A stretch of 64,000 bases of DNA from assembly GCA_965178125.1 (NCBI GenBank), contig OZ237754.1, positions 1,015,704 through 1,079,703 on the forward strand, read 5' to 3'. This DNA comes from Bilabrum cf. latius (Eukaryota > Bigyra: Bicosoecida > Bigyra > Bicosoecida). This document shows, piece by piece, positions 11,701 to 26,700 of this stretch (positions are counted from its first letter, which is position 1; the number at the start of each line of letters is the position of its first letter). A model generated the notes under the pieces. That model saw nothing but the letters and a program-made list of their open reading frames with translations, did not search any database and had not been told where the DNA came from. Position numbers and translations under genes: made by a program.

Positions 11701-14700
11701 TACGTACTTCCGTCCGGATGGATATGCTGGGGAGACACAAAATCGGTTTCCGAGGGAGAAGAGCCTTCCTGCCTGGCGCGGTACCCGGGCGGGTCCACGG
11801 CGTTCCGATTAGGAGAGATGAATCCAGGCCCTGCAGGTGAGATCAGGGCGATGATGCCTTGGCCAGAAGACCGCAGGGGCTTCATTGCGGCTTTAGACTA
11901 CCCTGGCTACTCATTCACCCCCGTGCTGCTGCGAGTGCGCGAACCGCTCGTTTTGGCGCTGAACGAGTCGGGTCCCGTGGTTGTGAAGGAGGACGATAAG
12001 GGGGGCTCTCCACTGGTCAGGCTGACCAACCTCACGTTCGAGGCCACAGTGTCGGCGGAGATCGAGATTGTTGGTGACAGCGAGGACACAGACAAGATGT
12101 TCCTGAGCATCGACTGGGATGCGTACAACTCGTCGGTAGCATTGGATAAGCTGTCTGTGACAGTGCAGCCCCTGCACCAGGCTGGGCTGGCTCACGTGCT
12201 GGATGGAATCAAGTTCCGATGCGTGGGCGAGCCGATGATCGAATCAAGATTATTCATGCTCACCCTCACAGCAGAGGACGGGGCGCGCGTGACCCGAAAC
12301 ATTAGCGTGGCCATCGCTCGGCAGGTGGACCCGCCAACCCTCAAGCTGTCTGAAAGTGCGGGCGATTTCTCCGAGGCTTTAGAGCGCGGGCTTTATCCGT
12401 ATTCTGAGGTGTTCCAACATGTCATGATCAACGATTACGACGGGGTCGATGCTGTCAAATACTCTGTGCGCGTGCTCGGCATGGAGGCGGGAGAAGACCT
12501 GGTTGTTGTTGCGCCGCCAGCCGAATATCCTGCTGATTTGGTGCTAACTCAGTCTACGGTGACCCATGATACCTTCGTCAGCTCTCAGGTTGCCATGGAC
12601 CATCTGAAGTACCTGCGGTACAGGTGTAACGCAAGCCGTTACGAGAGCGTGGATCGGGTGGCGAGTGTCTCGGTAATTGGCGGTGGCTCGGAAATCAACG
12701 CGTTCCAAGAAGTCACGTCCACCCTCAACGTCTCGATCCGAATCGTGCAGGTTAATGATCGGCCGACCCTTTTGCTGGAAAGCAGCTTCGGGGAGTTTTA
12801 GGAGGCAAATGGGTCTGCTGTCCAATTCATCGCGAACGCAACCATCTCCGACCCAGATGACTCGATTTTCACAGCAGTCATCAGCACGGACAAGTTCAGC
12901 GATGGCGACGAGATATTGTCTACGTTTGGACAGATTTCGGACCTTGGTTGGATGTCAAGGCCAAATGGAGGCGGGACAGCCGGGATAAGCGCATCCAACG
13001 CATCAACACTGTCGGCAAGGCTTGCCTCCCTGCAGTACCGCAACACCCAGACCTACACAGATATGCTCTATCGTAATGTTTCTGTCACTATCACGGATAG
13101 CAGCAGCGAGGGGGGGACCGATGACACTCAGAGCGTGTCCAGAAAGGTGCTGCTTGCAATCACCCCGTAGAACAACCCACCGACCGAGCGTTGTGACGAC
13201 ACCGTGAATTATGTTGAGGGAGCCGCGCTGTCGATAGTCTACCAAGATTGCAACATCGAGGACGGGGACGACGACACACTGTCTGCCAATGTGTCTATCA
13301 TCGCACCGATCGCAGGGGATCACCTGTGGGTGAGCGGGAGCGACAGCTCAATCCTGTCGTCTGACAGGTACTCCGTGCACATCCCTTTCATGGGAATAGG
13401 GGATTTTGCCGTGCACCTTCGCTCCATCAGGTTTGGCACAGATGACGATTTCCCGCTTGTGCTTAATCGAAGCATCCAGGTGAATATCACGGACAGTAGC
13501 AGTCGGGGCCAGGTATCTGCAGATGACAAGCAGACCATCTCCAAGACTGTAGAGGTCCAGATCCAGAGGACGAACGACGTTCCTGTTCTCGAGACATCGG
13601 GGCAGCCATTCAACTTTATCGAGGGATCCCCGGATGCGATTGACGTGCTTGCGACTTTCAATGTCAGCGATGCAGACGATCTAGACGCTCGAGCAGTGGT
13701 GTCCATTCAAAATTTTCTGTCAGGCGACGCACTTCTGCTGGACGGTGGGCCGGGCCCGAGCGGAGCCGTTGTCACTGCGGCCAACGTGACTATTCCAGTA
13801 CTGCCTTTAGCTGATCTACAGGCCGTCGTCCGGAGGATACAATTCATAAACACTGCACAGTCCACGCCGGATCTCACTCGGTAGATCGTCGTATCGGTAA
13901 TTGATGAGGGCAGCCAGGGCCAGCTGGATGCAAAGGAGCAAAGCTCATCCGTCACGATCAACCTCTTTCCCAAGAACCAGAGGCTCGTCGCGCTCTTCGG
14001 CGAAGGAACGAACCGAACGTTTGAGCACAGTGAGGACATGGGCATGACGGCAATGTTTCCCGATGTTATTATCAACGATGTCGACGACGTTGAAGTCTCT
14101 GCTGTAGTCTCGATCAGCAGGGGAGCCCTCCAGTGGGACCAACTCAATTTCATCGATTCAGCGGGGTCTGGAGCCGACGTATCTCCCGATGGTCACACCG
14201 TGGAGATACACCAAGCGACCATACAGTCAGTGGTTGATACGCTTGCAACCGTGGGGTACTACACATCGAGCGAAGATCCCGACGTTCGGGAGAGGTTTGT
14301 CATGGTGAACATCACCGATGGCGGAAGCAATGGTCAGTTACCGGAGAGCAAGCGCTTTGTAACTCTCGAGGTCCAAATTGATGTACTCAGAACAAATGAT
14401 GCACCAGCGCTGACCGGATTCGAGCAGAATGCGGTCTACCATGAGGTGCCTGGAGTGCCCCTTGCTCTCTTCGAGAACGTCAATGTGGTGGATCCCGATG
14501 ATGTCGACTGCAACGCGACCGTTCATCTCCTCAATGGCACCGACGACGATGCTTTCAATTTGGTTTGGAAGCCTACGACTGACTTCATCTTATCGAGCGA
14601 CCGCCACAGCTTGACCATTCCCCGGACTAGCAGAGCAACAGTCAGCTCTATTCTGCGGAACCTAACCTATGCCAACTCGGCTTAGTACGACCCAAGCCTT

Positions 14701-17700
14701 TCTCGAGCCGTGTCAATTCAATTATTCGACATGGCGAATAATGGACTGTTGCCAGGTACTACGCAGTTCCACATGAACAACGTGAGCATCGCCATTTCCC
14801 CCACAAACACAGGGCCGATGATAAACAACATCACATTATCACACGAATTCCGAGAGAACCAAAACCACAGTCCTCGGATTTACGCTGGATTCAACTTAGC
14901 CGACTATGACGATGTGTCTGCGAGCGCGGTGGTGCAGATCGAGTCGGCGCTGGCGGGGGACGCGTTGGTGGTGGCTGGGGGTGCGGACGCTGACATGACC
15001 GTGTCTGGGGATGGTCTGAGCGTGACTGTGTCTGAGGTGTCGCTGGCTGACCTGGCTGTGAAGCTGGGCAAGATCGGCTTCACGAACACGGCCGAGTACA
15101 CGTCGGCTCTGACTCGCAATGTGTCGGTGGTGGTGACGGACGGCGGGAGCCAGGGTCAGCTGCCGGGCGCGCGTCAGACGGCATCATCGGAGGTGCAGGT
15201 GGTGGTGACGCCGCTGAACGATGGCCCATTGATCGGCAGCTTCCAGCATGTGTACAACTTCACGGAAGGGTCGGGCGATGCGGCGGGTCTGTTTGTGGGC
15301 TTCAGTGTGAGTGATGCGGACGATGTGTCTGCGAGCGCGGTGGTGCAGATCGAGTCGGCGCTGGCGGGGGACGCGTTGGTGGTGGCTGGGGGTGCGGACG
15401 CTGACATGACCGTGTCTGGTGATGGTCTGAGCGTGACTGTGTCTGAGGTGTCGCTGGCTGACCTGGCTGTGAAGCTGGGCAAGATCGGCTTTACATCATC
15501 GGAAGACTTTCCATTTGATCTGACTCGCAATGTGTCGGTGGTGGTGACGGACGGCGGGAGCCAGGGTCAGCTGCCGGGCGCGCGTCAGACGGCATCATCG
15601 GAGGTGCAGGTGCGGATCACGCGAACGAATGATCAGCTACATATAGGTACCTTCCAGCATGTGTACAACTTCACGGAAGGGTCGGGCGATGCGGCGGGTC
15701 TGTTTGTGGGCTTCAGTGTGAGTGATGCGGACGATGTGTCTGCGAGCGCGGTGGTGCAGATCGAGTCGGCGCTGGCGGGGGACGCGTTGGTGGTGGCTGG
15801 GGGTGCGGACGCTGACATGACCGTGTCTGGGGATGGTCTGATCGTGACTCTGTCTGAGGTGTCGCTGGCTGACCTGGCTGTGAAGCTGGGCAAGATCGGC
15901 TTCACGAACACGGCCGAGTACACGTCGGCTCTGACTCGCAATGTGTCGGTGGTGGTGACGGACGGCGGGAGCCAGGGTCAGCTGCCGGGCGCGCGTCAGA
16001 CGGCATCATCGGAGGTGCAGGTGGTGGTGACGCCGCTGAATGATGGCCCATTGATCGGCAGCTTCCAGCATGTGTACAACTTCACGGAAGGGTCTGGGAA
16101 CGTAGCAGCTCTGTTTGTGGGCTTCAGTGTGAGTGATGCGGACGATGTGTCTGCGAGCGCGGTGGTGCAGATCGAGTCGGCGCTGGCGGGGGACGCGTTG
16201 GTGGTGGCTGGGGGTGCGGACGCTGACATGACCGTGTCTGGGGATGGTCTGAGCGTGACTGTGTCTGAGGTGTCGCTGGCTGACCTGGCTGTGAAGCTGG
16301 GCAAGATCGGCTTCACGAACACGGCCGAGTACACGTCGGCTCTGACTCGCAATGTGTCGGTGGTGGTGACGGACGGCGGGAGCCAGGGTCAGCTGCCGGG
16401 CGCGCGTCAGACGGCATCATCGGAGGTGCAGGTGGTGGTGACGCCGCTGAACGATGGCCCATTGATCGGCAGCTTCCAGCATGTGTACAACTTCACGGAA
16501 GGGTCGGGCGATGCGGCGGGTCTGTTTGTGGGCTTCAGTGTGAGTGATGCGGACGATGTGTCTGCGAGCGCGGTGGTGCAGATCGAGTCGGCGCTGGCGG
16601 GGGACGCGTTGGTGGTGGCTGGGGGTGCGGACGCTGACATGACCGTGTCTGGTGATGGTCTGAGCGTGACTGTGTCTGAGGTGTCGCTGGCTGACCTGGC
16701 TGTGAAGCTGGGCAAGATCGGCTTCACGAACACGGCCGAGTACACGTCGGCTCTGACTCGCAATGTGTCGGTGGTGGTGACGGACGGCGGGAGCCAGGGT
16801 CAGCTGCCGGGCGCGCGTCAGACGGCATCATCGGAGGTGCAGGTGGTGGTGACGCCGCTGAACGATGGCCCATTGATCGGCAGCTTCCAGCATGTGTACA
16901 ACTTCACGGAAGGGTCGGGCGATGCGGCGGGTCTGTTTGTGGGCTTCAGTGTGAGTGATGCGGACGATGTGTCTGCGAGCGCGGTGGTGCAGATCGAGTC
17001 GGCGCTGGCGGGGGACGCGTTGGTGGTGGCTGGGGGTGCGGACGCTGACATGACCGTGTCTGGTGATGGTCTGAGCGTGACTGTGTCTGAGGTGTCGCTG
17101 GCTGACCTGGCTGTGAAGCTGGGCAAGATCGGCTTTACATCATCGGAAGACTTTCCATTTGATCTGACTCGCAATGTGTCGGTGGTGGTGACGGACGGCG
17201 GGAGCCAGGGTCAGCTGCCGGGCGCGCGTCAGACGGCATCATCGGAGGTGCAGGTGCGGATCACGCGAACGAATGATCAGCTACATATAGGTACCTTCCA
17301 GCATGTGTACAACTTCACGGAAGGGTCGGGCGATGCGGCGGGTCTGTTTGTGGGCTTCAGTGTGAGTGATGCGGACGATGTGTCTGCGAGCGCGGTGGTG
17401 CAGATCGAGTCGGCGCTGGCGGGGGACGCGTTGGTTTTGGCTGGGGGTGCGGACGCTGACATGACCGTGTCTGGGGATGGTCTGAGCGTGACTGTGTCTG
17501 AGGTGTCGCTGGCTGACCTGGCTGTGAAGCTGGGCAAGATCGGCTTCACGAACACGGCCGAGTACACGTCGGCTCTGACTCGCAATGTGTCGGTGGTGGT
17601 GACGGACGGCGGGAGCCAGGGTCAGCTGCCGGGCGCGCGTCAGACGGCATCATCGGAGGTGCAGGTGGTGGTGACGCCGCTGAACGATGGCCCATTGATC

Positions 17701-20700
17701 GGCAGCTTCCAGCATGTGTACAACTTCACGGAAGGGTCGGGCGATGCGGCGGGTCTGTTTGTGGGCTTCAGTGTGAGTGATGCGGACGATGTGTCTGCGA
17801 GCGCGGTGGTGCAGATCGAGTCGGCGCTGGCGGGGGACGCGTTGGTGGTGGCTGGGGGTGCGGACGCTGACATGACCGTGTCTGGTGATGGTCTGAGCGT
17901 GACTGTGTCTGAGGTGTCGCTGGCTGACCTGGCTGTGAAGCTGGGCAAGATCGGCTTTACATCATCGGAAGACTTTCCATTTGATCTGACTCGCAATGTG
18001 TCGGTGGTGGTGACGGACGGCGGGAGCCAGGGTCAGCTGCCGGGCGCGCGCCAGACGGCATCATCGGAGGTGCAGGTGCGGATCACGCGAACGAATGATC
18101 AGCTACATATAGGTACCTTCCAGCATGTGTACAACTTCACGGAAGGGTCGGGCGATGCGGCGGGTCTGTTTGTGGGCTTCAGTGTGAGTGATGCGGACGA
18201 TGTGTCTGCGAGCGCGGTGGTGCAGATCGAGTCGGCGCTGGCGGGGGACGCGTTGGTAGTGGCTGGGGGTGCGGACGCTGACATGACCGTGTCTGGTGAT
18301 GGTCTGAGCGTGACTGTGTCTGAGGTGTCGCTGGCTGACCTGGCTGTGAAGCTGGGCAAGATCGGCTTCACGAACACGGCCGAGTACACGTCGGCTCTGA
18401 CTCGCAATGTGTCGGTGGTGGTGACGGACGGCGGGAGCCAGGGTCAGCTGCCGGGCGCGCGTCAGACGGCATCATCGGAGGTGCAGGTGGTGGTGACGCC
18501 GCTGAACGATGGCCCATTGATCGGCAGCTTCCAGCATGTGTACAACTTCACGGAAGGGTCGGGCGATGCGGCGGGTCTGTTTGTGGGCTTCAGTGTGAGT
18601 GATGCGGACGATGTGTCTGCGAGCGCGGTGGTGCAGATCGAGTCGGCGCTGGCGGGGGACGCGTTGGTGGTGGCTGGGGGTGCGGACGCTGACATGACCG
18701 TGTCTGGTGATGGTCTGAGCGTGACTGTGTCTGAGGTGTCCCTGGCTGACCTGGCTGTGAAGCTGGGCAAGATCGGCTTCACGAACACGGCCGAGTACAC
18801 GTCGGCTCTGACTCGCAATGTGTCGGTGGTGGTGACGGACGGCGGGAGCCAGGGTCAGCTGCCGGGCGCGCGTCAGACGGCATCATCGGAGGTGCAGGTA
18901 ATTATAGCTCCACGACCAGATGCCCCACTTTTAGCAACGATTCAGCATGTTGTTCTATGGATGGAGAACCAAAAAATGGCCTTAGACGTTTTGGTTGGAC
19001 TACGTGCACAGGACAATGACGATGTGTCTGCGAGCGCGGTGGTGCAGATCGAGTCGGCGCTGGCGGGGGACGCGTTGGTGGTGGCTGGGGGTGCGGACGC
19101 TGACATGACCGTGTCTGGTGATGGTCTGAGCGTGACTGTGTCTGAGGTGTCGCTGGCTGACCTGGCTGTGAAGCTGGGCAAGATCGGCTTCACGAACACG
19201 GCCGAGTACACGTCGGCTCTGACTCGCAATGTGTCGGTGGTGGTGACGGACGGCGGGAGCCAGGGTCAGCTGCCGGGCGCGCGTCAGACGGCATCATCGG
19301 AGGTGCAGGTGGTGGTGACGCCGCTGAACGATGGCCCATTGATCGGCAGCTTCCAGCATGTGTACAACTTCACGGAAGGGTCGGGCGATGCGGCGGGTCT
19401 GTTTGTGGGCTTCAGTGTGAGTGATGCGGACGATGTGTCTGCGAGCGCGGTGGTGCAGATCGAGTCGGCGCTGGCGGGGGACGCGTTGGTTTTGGCTGGG
19501 GGTGCGGACGCTGACATGACCGTGTCTGGTGATGGTCTGAGCGTGACTGTGTCTGAGGTGTCGCTGGCTGACCTGGCTGTGAAGCTGGGCAAGATCGGCT
19601 TCACGAACACGGCCGAGTACACGTCGGCTCTGACTCGCAATGTGTCGGTGGTGGTGACGGACGGCGGGAGCCAGGGTCAGCTGCCGGGCGCGCGTCAGAC
19701 GGCATCATCGGAGGTGCAGGTGCGGATCACGCGAACGAATGATCAGCTACATATAGGTACCTTCCAGCATGTGTACAACTTCACGGAAGGGTCGGGCGAT
19801 GCGGCGGGTCTGTTTGTGGGCTTCAGTGTGAGTGATGCGGACGATGTGTCTGCGAGCGCGGTGGTGCAGATCGAGTCGGCGCTGGCGGGGGATGCGTTGG
19901 TAGTGGCTGGGAGTGCGGACGCTGACATGACCGTGTCTGGTGATGGTCTGAGCGTGACTGTGTCTGAGGTGTCGCTGGCTGACCTGGCTGTGAAGCTGGG
20001 CAAGATCGGCTTCACGAACACGGCCGAGTACACGTCGGCTCTGACTCGCAATGTGTCGGTGGTGGTGACGGACGGCGGGAGCCAGGGTCAGCTGCCGGGC
20101 GCGCGTCAGACGGCATCATCGGAGGTGCAGGTGGTGGTGACGCCGCTGAACGATGGCCCATTGATCGGCAGCTTCCAGCATGTGTACAACTTCACGGAAG
20201 GGTCGGGCGATGCGGCGGGTCTGTTTGTGGGCTTCAGTGTGAGTGATGCGGACGATGTGTCTGCGAGCGCGGTGGTGCAGATCGAGTCGGCGCTGGCGGG
20301 GGACGCGTTGGTGGTGGCTGGGGGTGCGGACGCTGACATGACCGTGTCTGGTGATGGTCTGAGCGTGACTGTGTCTGAGGTGTCGCTGGCTGACCTGGCT
20401 GTGAAGCTGGGCAAGATCGGCTTCACGAACACGGCCGAGTACACGTCGGCTCTGACTCGCAATGTGTCGGTGGTGGTGACGGACGGCGGGAGCCAGGGTC
20501 AGCTGCCGGGCGCGCGTCAGACGGCATCATCGGAGGTGCAGGTGGTGGTGACGCCGCTGAACGATGGCCCATTGATCGGCAGCTTCCAGCATGTGTACAA
20601 CTTCACGGAAGGGTCTGGGCACGTAGCAGCTCTGTTTGTGGGCTTCAGTGTGAGTGATGCGGACGATGTGTCTGCGAGCGCGGTGGTGCAGATCGAGTCG

Positions 20701-23700
20701 GCGCTGGCGGGGGACGCGTTGGTGGTGGCTGGGAGTGCGGACGCTGACATGACCGTGTCTGGTGATGGTCTGAGCGTGACTGTGTCTGAGGTGTCGCTGG
20801 CTGACCTGGCTGTGAAGCTGGGCAAGATCGGCTTCACGAACACGGCCGAGTACACGTCGGCTCTGACTCGCAATGTGTCGGTGGTGGTGACGGACGGCGG
20901 GAGCCAGGGTCAGCTGCCGAGCGCGCGTCAGACGGGATCACCAGAATATCTTACTGTTTCCCTTCAGACTGATCTGGTGCCTGCTGGGGATCCGCCGGAA
21001 ATCGTAGCTGGAATCGAGGTGGATCATGTATCCATTGATTTTTGTGACTCAAGCATATCATTTTCAGCTGCTTCGAGTGCCGTGATAACTAGAGCAAGCG
21101 GTTTTGGCCTTGTCTTTGAGTGGGCCGTGCACGTCTCTGCTGGATCCCCCAGCATTGGTAGTGTGGAGTTCGTCAGCTCTCTGGCAGCCCTCAATGACAG
21201 GCTTCGCGCGCTTGCAAGGGATTCCCAGTTTGCCCGCTTGAGCGAGATTGAATTTTAGCTGGCGGATATAGCGCAGGCGTCAAAGCTGAACTCTAGGGCT
21301 GGTGCTAGAGAACCACTATATTTGCCCAGAGCCAGCCTGGGTGACAGCATGGAAGTCGAGGTGATGGTGCGAGCTAGAGATGCAACTATTCAATTGCCAG
21401 ACATCAAGTTGAATGCCGACACAACGGGCAACGATGTGGCGTTGTCCTCTGTGCTGTCTGTTGGAGCTCCACGCGCCCAAGTGTTCCCCCCGGATGCCCA
21501 CTCGGTCATGAGTACTAGGACCACCAAGCTGTCGCTCGGTCCCCAGGTACGGCTGTGCGGTAGAGCCTCAGCCGGCGACGCTGCTGTGGCTGGGTTTCAG
21601 TGGCAAGTGGTGGCATCGGTATCAGATCCTACTCTGAATGAGGCGCCTGCGAGTGCTGTGGACGCAGTGGGCGCCGCACTACTCGCCAGAGATGTGGTTG
21701 GCACGAACCGAACGGTTGTCAATCTTGTCGCTGGTGGCCAACTAGGGGGTCTGATTGCGTCAGAGCCCGCCCGCTCTGGTCTGAATGGCGGTCCTTTCGT
21801 TGGGTTTGATCTAGGGATCGGGCAGCAGGTTGTACTAGATAGCGTACTGAGGGGAAGTGGGGATGTGGTGACGCACGAGCTGGAAGGAACCCCGTGGTTT
21901 GACGCACTCTCTTACACATCGACCTCTCCAGGCAGTTCTCGGCTAAACGTTCCGGAAGGGGCACTCAGGTCCGGGCACGCATATATTCTGGCCGTTCGAG
22001 TCGATGTTCTAGTGCGCACAAGCAGCAACGGAACGCTAGCACCGCTTTCCGGTCCTGCTCTCGGGCTGACTTCTAGCTGCAGCCTTGTTGGCGTCGGGAT
22101 TCGCCGCAATCAGCTGCAGCTGTAGATCGATGGGGGGGACAGAACCGTGTCGCAGGACCTCGGATTTACCATCGGTATCGGTAGCGGTAGAGTAGCAGGC
22201 TTCGACTCTGACTTCGACTCGAGCGGGGCATTCCTAGACCCAGGGTACGATCCAGGCTAGGACCGACCAGCCACTTTGTTTACGTGGGGCTGCGATGCGA
22301 CACCGTATGGGTCTGCTGGCTCTAGTAGCACTCCGTGCCTTGATCTGGTTCCTGGTGCTGGTAGCCAAACCTCTGTGTCGGCCGTGACCATCAGCCCCGA
22401 GGATGCTGCGCCGTACGGCGGTAATGTTCTTAGGCTTCAGGTGAATGTGACCTCCGGGCTGTCCATGGGCAGTAGTGCCAGTAGTGCCCGACTGTTGTCC
22501 CGAGGCATGCAGGCTATGTCGATTCCAGACCCAGCCACAGTACGAGAAGGCTCTGTGACTGCCCTCGTGATTGTTGCGCCAACGGGTCTGCCTGCCCTCG
22601 AGATCGCCACCAGCAGGACACGATTCAGTCGACTGGCATCCAGTGGCGGAAATCTGATTGTGTCATCCTAGCAGCGGCTGGTACTTGATGCGGTGATCAA
22701 CCAGGTGACCCCTCAGAATGCATCCTTTTCTTTGGCGGAAGATGGCCTGTCGGTGTCATGGGTGCAGGTGGAGGGACCGGCAGTTCCAGGAGTACCGAGA
22801 GAGGCACAAACGGACCCATAGCCGGGACAGTCAGCCGTAGTCACCTCACTTGCCGCCCGCAGTCTGGTACTGCGCCAGGGTGTGCTGCAGCCCGGCGAGC
22901 AGTACAGCTTCCGGGCGGTGGTCTCGTTGGTTGGGCAGCCGGTGTCTCCGCTGACCACCTCAAGCGCAGAGGTGGCCGTGCAGGTGAACATGCCGCCAGT
23001 GCCTGGGACTGTCACGGTTAAACTCAACCCAGACGCCGAGCCAGCTCTTCCGCCGAGCACTGGTCGTTGGGCAAACCTTCCACGTGCGCTCGTCGACACG
23101 CTGTCCATCGAGACGACTGGGTGGATGGACGACCCTGAAGACCTGCCACTGAAGCACTCCTTCTTTGTTGACCCCACGGGCACTGTGCAGCCTCCGCGCG
23201 GAGCGGTCACCCCTTCACAACTGCAGGCGATGCTGACTGCTCCTAGCGTGCAGGCCCTGAGAGGAGACGAATTGAGCCCTTAGCTCGAAGCGATAATGCC
23301 AGTTGGCAACACGAGCTCCAGAAAAGCGGTCAACATGACTTTGATTGTCGTGGCCACTGATCTGGCGGGCGGGCAGGGTGTGGCGGCGGTCAATGTTCAA
23401 ATTGCGCCCGCATTAGACAGCAGGCAGGCCCTGAACGCCTCCATAATTTCCGCAGCAGCTGCCTCTCAATTGAAGAACGCTGCAGCTGCTGCTGCGTCCT
23501 CTAACCTTGCCGCTGCTCTTCTCCTCGTCGGTTCCACGACGAGCCTGCTAGCCGAGCTCCCTGCTCAGAACGGGACCAATTCCTCGACGTCGCCCAGCGA
23601 TGCCCTCAGAACCCAAGTGCTTGATCTGCTGGCATTCCTGGCTGCGAATGCCGAGCCAACCTCTGCAAACATGCAGCTGCTGGCGTCAGCTGCTTAGGCG

Positions 23701-26700
23701 GCACTCTCAGACCCCAGTCAGGTTTCATCTGATCAGCTCGATACTGCTCTCTCCGTAGTGACGACCATTCTCGAGAACCGGCTCTCTGCAGGAAGTGACT
23801 TTGGGTCGCTGGAGGACGGGCCTTCTGTGTCTATCCTTGGCGCTATGCGCGCTGCATCGGACGCCGGATAGTTTCTCATGACACCGACGGGGATTCGCGG
23901 CGGCAGCTAGGTGGCCAAGCAGTCCAACCTGTTGGGCCGGGCTATGCTGGCAGGATCAATCCCGGGAGAAGACCAGCGAGAGCTGCAAGTCAGCGGCACT
24001 TCCGGTGGGTTCCAGCTGGCCATGGCCGTGGGCCGCCTCAACATCTTAGATGCAGTAGGCGGCAGCCAGTCACCGCAGGTGCAGGAGGGGGGTGCGTCTG
24101 TCCTCGGTCTGATTGCAGCCGGTGACTCGGACCCCGCAGAGATGGCGGCAATCGCGCGCAGGTATTGCAGCGGCTCTGCGACGGACTTCGATACTACTGG
24201 TGTGGACGATTCGCCGAGCATGAAGGGCGGTGCGTTTGGCGTTGCACTTGTGGATGCCGCTGCAACTATCCGTCAGCGAGCGCTACAAACAGGCAACACG
24301 GATCTTCTCCAGGGTGTGGATGCGACTGCGATGGAATGGGGAGGAGGTGCTAACACCGCTGCGTCTCCTTTCTCCACCGACACAGCCGGGGTCGGCGATG
24401 CGTTGGGCATTCCTGTCGGGGAGCAGAACGCCACCCAGGGTGCGGTCAGCCCGCCAGGCTAGAACAGTCTAGTGGAGTCGAACCGGACAGTGAAGCGCAC
24501 CACAGAGACGCTGAGGGGAGAACAGGGCTCCACTGTGAGCGTGGATCTGACATCGTCAGCGAGCGGGACTTCGGTAGGATTCGAGGCCTAGGACCTGGAA
24601 GCATGCGTGTTCGTGCCCAAGCCAGCGAGCCCGGAGGTCCCTGAGCAATACACAAACTAGTTCGTTCCGATCGTCACACTATCGGGCGATGACTCGTCAG
24701 GCATCCCGCAGCCGAACAGCACGGACCTATCTGCGGTCGACTTACCTCTGACGTGCGATGAGATTAGGGCAGTGAACCAGTCAGGGCCTCCGCAGGAACA
24801 AGTATTCGAGTCTGAGTCCCTGTCGCAGGTGGCTGCCTGCATCTACTGGAACGAGGAGGAGGAGCGCTGGCAAGGAGATGGGTGCCAGGCCGTTGCCTTC
24901 TTGCCCACCGGTACTGTGTGCCGGTGCAACCACCTGACCGACTTCGCGTCTCGGGTAGAGCTGCTACTGGCCTCGAATAGAGAGGTGTTCTCGGTTGGTG
25001 TGCAGCCTATCTAGCTTGCTGATGTGCTGGCCAACCCCGAAACGTTCATCGCCATCGGGGCAATTTGCCTCTTCATACTACTGTCGGCGTTCGGTACTCT
25101 ATGCATTGAGGAGCGGGACAGGGTACGATTCGCCCGCAAGCTGATCAAGGACCCAGAGGTGGCCGTGGTGCGCGACATGGCCCGTCTGGAGGGATCGAGC
25201 GAGCTGCTTGGCACTGCACTGAGGGACTACCGCAAGACGGTGCAAGACGAGGGTGCTAGCTCTGAGTTACGGAACGAGTCGCAGGCGCAACTCGAGATGG
25301 CTGTGCAGGCCTCCCTGCAAGCGCTGCAGTCCGTTGCACACCCGCAACTTGGATCAATGCCGTCATGGTCTCTTGTTGCACCCTCGCCAACGAAGGGTGC
25401 CAGCAAAACGGGCAAGAACAGAAATCTACCTTCTCTCCCTTAGTTCGAGGAGAAACTCGCCACAACCCGCGCCTTCTTTCGGATCGAAACGGAGGCCCGT
25501 GTGGCTGAAATGGCAGAAAGACGGGCCATGGACCACGCGTGTAGGTGCTGCTTTGATCTCTTTTGCAGCGCGTCCGACTTGCTGAAGCACTCGTCTAGGG
25601 CAAAAACGAAGACAAGCAGCAGCGGCATGTGCGGATCCTGCTGCGATGCCTCTTCTTCCGAAGAAATATCTGCCATCGGCAACGAGCTCGGTCGGGCCTT
25701 CCGCGGTATTGGTTGGGATGATGATGAATCTCTCGCGGATACTTCTTCCAAAACGAGTGAACGCAGCCGCCGTCGGAACTCCATGGCATCAGCTGAAGAG
25801 CAACTGCACCGCAGCCGAGCGAGATTCACGACTTCAGCAGGAAGGGAAAGGAGCAGGGCGCGGCGTAACTCCCTTCCTGCATCGGTACCCAGTACATCAC
25901 TACTGTCTACTAAGGCAATAACAATCCCGGAGTAGGGTTCAAAGGTGCCTGCGTCACACACGATTGAACTTAGCCACATGAACCCTTGCTACCGCGGCTG
26001 GGTGCTTCGTATGGATGTGCTGCGGCTGTGCTTGGCCAAGCTACCCTACGAGCTCGAGCTGTTCCAGGCTTTCTGTAGGTTCAATTACCAGCAGGACCGT
26101 ATGATGCGTCTGGGTCAGCTCATGGCTGTGCTCTTCTCCGGTATGTTTGCCACGGCCTTCTTCTACAGCGTGTCCGGGGCGGATGCTGCAGGCATTGACG
26201 AAGACTGCGATGGCGAGGATGACTTTTCCAACGTGCCACTGTGGCAGCAGCTCATCTTCTCGGTCATGGCCTCCATCCTGCAGGCCCCTGTAAGCCTGAC
26301 CCTCACCGTGCTATTTGACCGGGCCGGCGAGGCGTGTTTCGTTGCTCGATACTTCCCGATCTGGCGAGAGCTGGAGATTCGTCATGCTGCGGAGGTTCGG
26401 TTGGGGTCCAAGGTAGGCGGATTGAGGATGAAGCTATTGGTGCTTCAGGCATCCTTAGCCAACTGGCTTGAGACGACCGACAAAAATGTGGCCAGCCATG
26501 ACGTTGAATAGCTTCGATTCGTCGGTGATCTCCTCGGAGACGAAAAGTCCGAAGCATTGGTGCAGCAGGTGCTGAAAGGCAGGAAGGAGCGAGATAGAAA
26601 GAGGCTAGCAAACTCCCATCCTGAGTTGCTGCCCATGGCAAGTCGGAATGCTTCCTCCGAGGAAGGAGAATCGATGATTGGCAAGGAAGCCACGGTCGCT

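Noticed and set aside
14904-20873. Fifteen identical antisense open frames of 71-118 codons in the 411-bp array
   Set aside because: They are shadows of the repeated coding unit, not a gene family.
14908-20935. Regular array suggesting a CRISPR locus
   Set aside because: The period is 411 bp with no spacer/repeat architecture, and it is in frame within a eukaryotic coding sequence.
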